In this document: one piece after another, positions 5,705 to 5,872 of the stretch
How the letters are laid out: every line of letters starts with the position of its first letter
How positions within the stretch are numbered: the first letter of the stretch is position 1
Origin: Actinomycetes bacterium
GTDB taxonomy: Bacteria; Actinomycetota; Actinomycetes; Streptosporangiales; Streptosporangiaceae
Direction of reading: 5' to 3'
Assembly (NCBI GenBank): GCA_023425615.1
Contig: JAFACJ010000785.1
Span: 1 to 5,872, forward strand
Length of the DNA stretch: 5,872 bases
The notes under the pieces: generated by a model
Told to the model about the DNA's origin: nothing
What the model saw: only the letters and a program-made list of their open reading frames with translations
Databases searched by the model: none
Position numbers and translations under genes: made by a program

Positions 5705-5872
5705 GCCGCCGCCTTGGGGGAGGGGGTGAAGCGGACGGGGAAGGTCTCATACCCGGACACGAAGTTGGCGGGACGGTAGGCGGGCTCCTCGTCACCCACC
5801 GGCTCGAGGTCGGGGAGCCGCTTGAGGAGCTGCTCGAACATCACCCGCAGCTCCAGCCGCGCCAGGCTGTTG
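5701..5872 (-). CDS. Cytochrome P450, C-terminal end only
   Basis: The last 56 residues of a P450 whose 5' part lies beyond the right edge. The visible sequence begins N-S-L-A-R-L-E-L-R-V-M-F-E-Q-L-L-K-R-L-P, which is the helix directly after the heme-cysteine loop (normally G-x-H-x-C-x-G just before N-S-L-A-R). The ligand cysteine should therefore be about three residues outside the window. It then shows the usual R-x-x-N-F-V-S-G-Y-E-T-F-P-V-R-F ending, as in bacterial class I P450s that hydroxylate steroids, terpenes or fatty acids, followed by a short tail (T-P-S-P-K-A-A-A). The TGA at 5703-5701 overlaps the start of the LLM oxidoreductase, so the P450 is upstream in the same operon. It would need a ferredoxin and reductase, which are not in the window. 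The family is secure; the CYP subfamily cannot be assigned from this fragment. Confidence 0.88.
   Translation of the reverse strand, partial: NSLARLELRVMFEQLLKRLPDLEPVGDEEPAYRPANFVSGYETFPVRFTPSPKAAA

Noticed and set aside
4721..5779. Long plus-strand open frames opposite the LLM, kinase, crotonase and SDR-1 genes (also 3786-4682, 2688-3671 and 477-1214).
   Set aside because: These are typical GC-driven antisense frames rich in G, A, R and V, without recognisable motifs, opposite well-supported genes.
3579..5795. A single open frame of 738 codons spanning the kinase and, out of frame, most of the LLM oxidoreductase gene, suggesting a fusion.
   Set aside because: Only the part after the ATG at 4616 matches a protein family. 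The upstream part is arginine/proline-rich shadow sequence of the LLM gene in another frame, and the ATGA overlap with its own ribosome site explains the junction.
1..5872. CRISPR arrays, tRNA genes, insertion sequences or attachment sites.
   Set aside because: No regularly spaced repeats, cloverleaf sequences, transposase motifs or terminal repeats were seen on either strand.

Overview
The window is GC-rich DNA with strong G/C bias at third codon positions, close gene packing and ATGA stop/start overlaps. It encodes a YrbE/MlaE-type Mce permease and two proteins of cofactor-F420-linked families. Together these point to a chromosomal segment of a high-GC actinobacterium (Mycobacteriales or Streptosporangiales-like; the genus cannot be fixed from sequence alone). 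I see no rRNA, tRNA, CRISPR array, insertion sequence or phage gene.

Layout, left to right. (1) Positions 1-267, minus strand: the N-terminal 89 codons of an A-type YrbE permease, normally the first gene of an mce lipid/steroid import operon. (2) 268-380: a short AT-rich regulatory gap. (3) 381-1220, minus: a classical short-chain dehydrogenase (SDR-1). (4) 1221-1341: an AT-rich divergent promoter region. (5) 1342-2187 and 2192-2677, plus: a second SDR (SDR-2) and a Ddn-type deazaflavin (F420)-dependent nitroreductase-family protein, 4 nt apart and so probably co-transcribed. (6) 2696-2732: a 13-bp perfect hairpin between convergent genes, a good bidirectional terminator. (7) 2745-5872, minus: a tight operon read right to left as cytochrome P450 (C-terminal end only), F420-dependent LLM-class oxidoreductase, APH/ACAD10-11-like small-molecule kinase and crotonase-fold protein. 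The first two junctions are 4-nt or 3-nt overlaps and the last is a 12-nt gap.

Taken together this looks like part of a catabolic cluster for a hydrophobic, probably steroid- or terpenoid-like or long-chain acyl substrate. The Mce system would import it, the P450 hydroxylate it, the SDRs and F420 enzymes do redox steps on hydroxyl/carbonyl or enone groups, and the crotonase act at the acyl-CoA stage. The kinase suggests that a hydroxyl group might be activated by phosphorylation. The individual family calls are well supported by motifs; the substrate and the order of steps are inference. The most notable points are the crotonase-fold protein that lacks both canonical catalytic glutamates and the P450/F420-oxidoreductase/kinase/crotonase gene combination.
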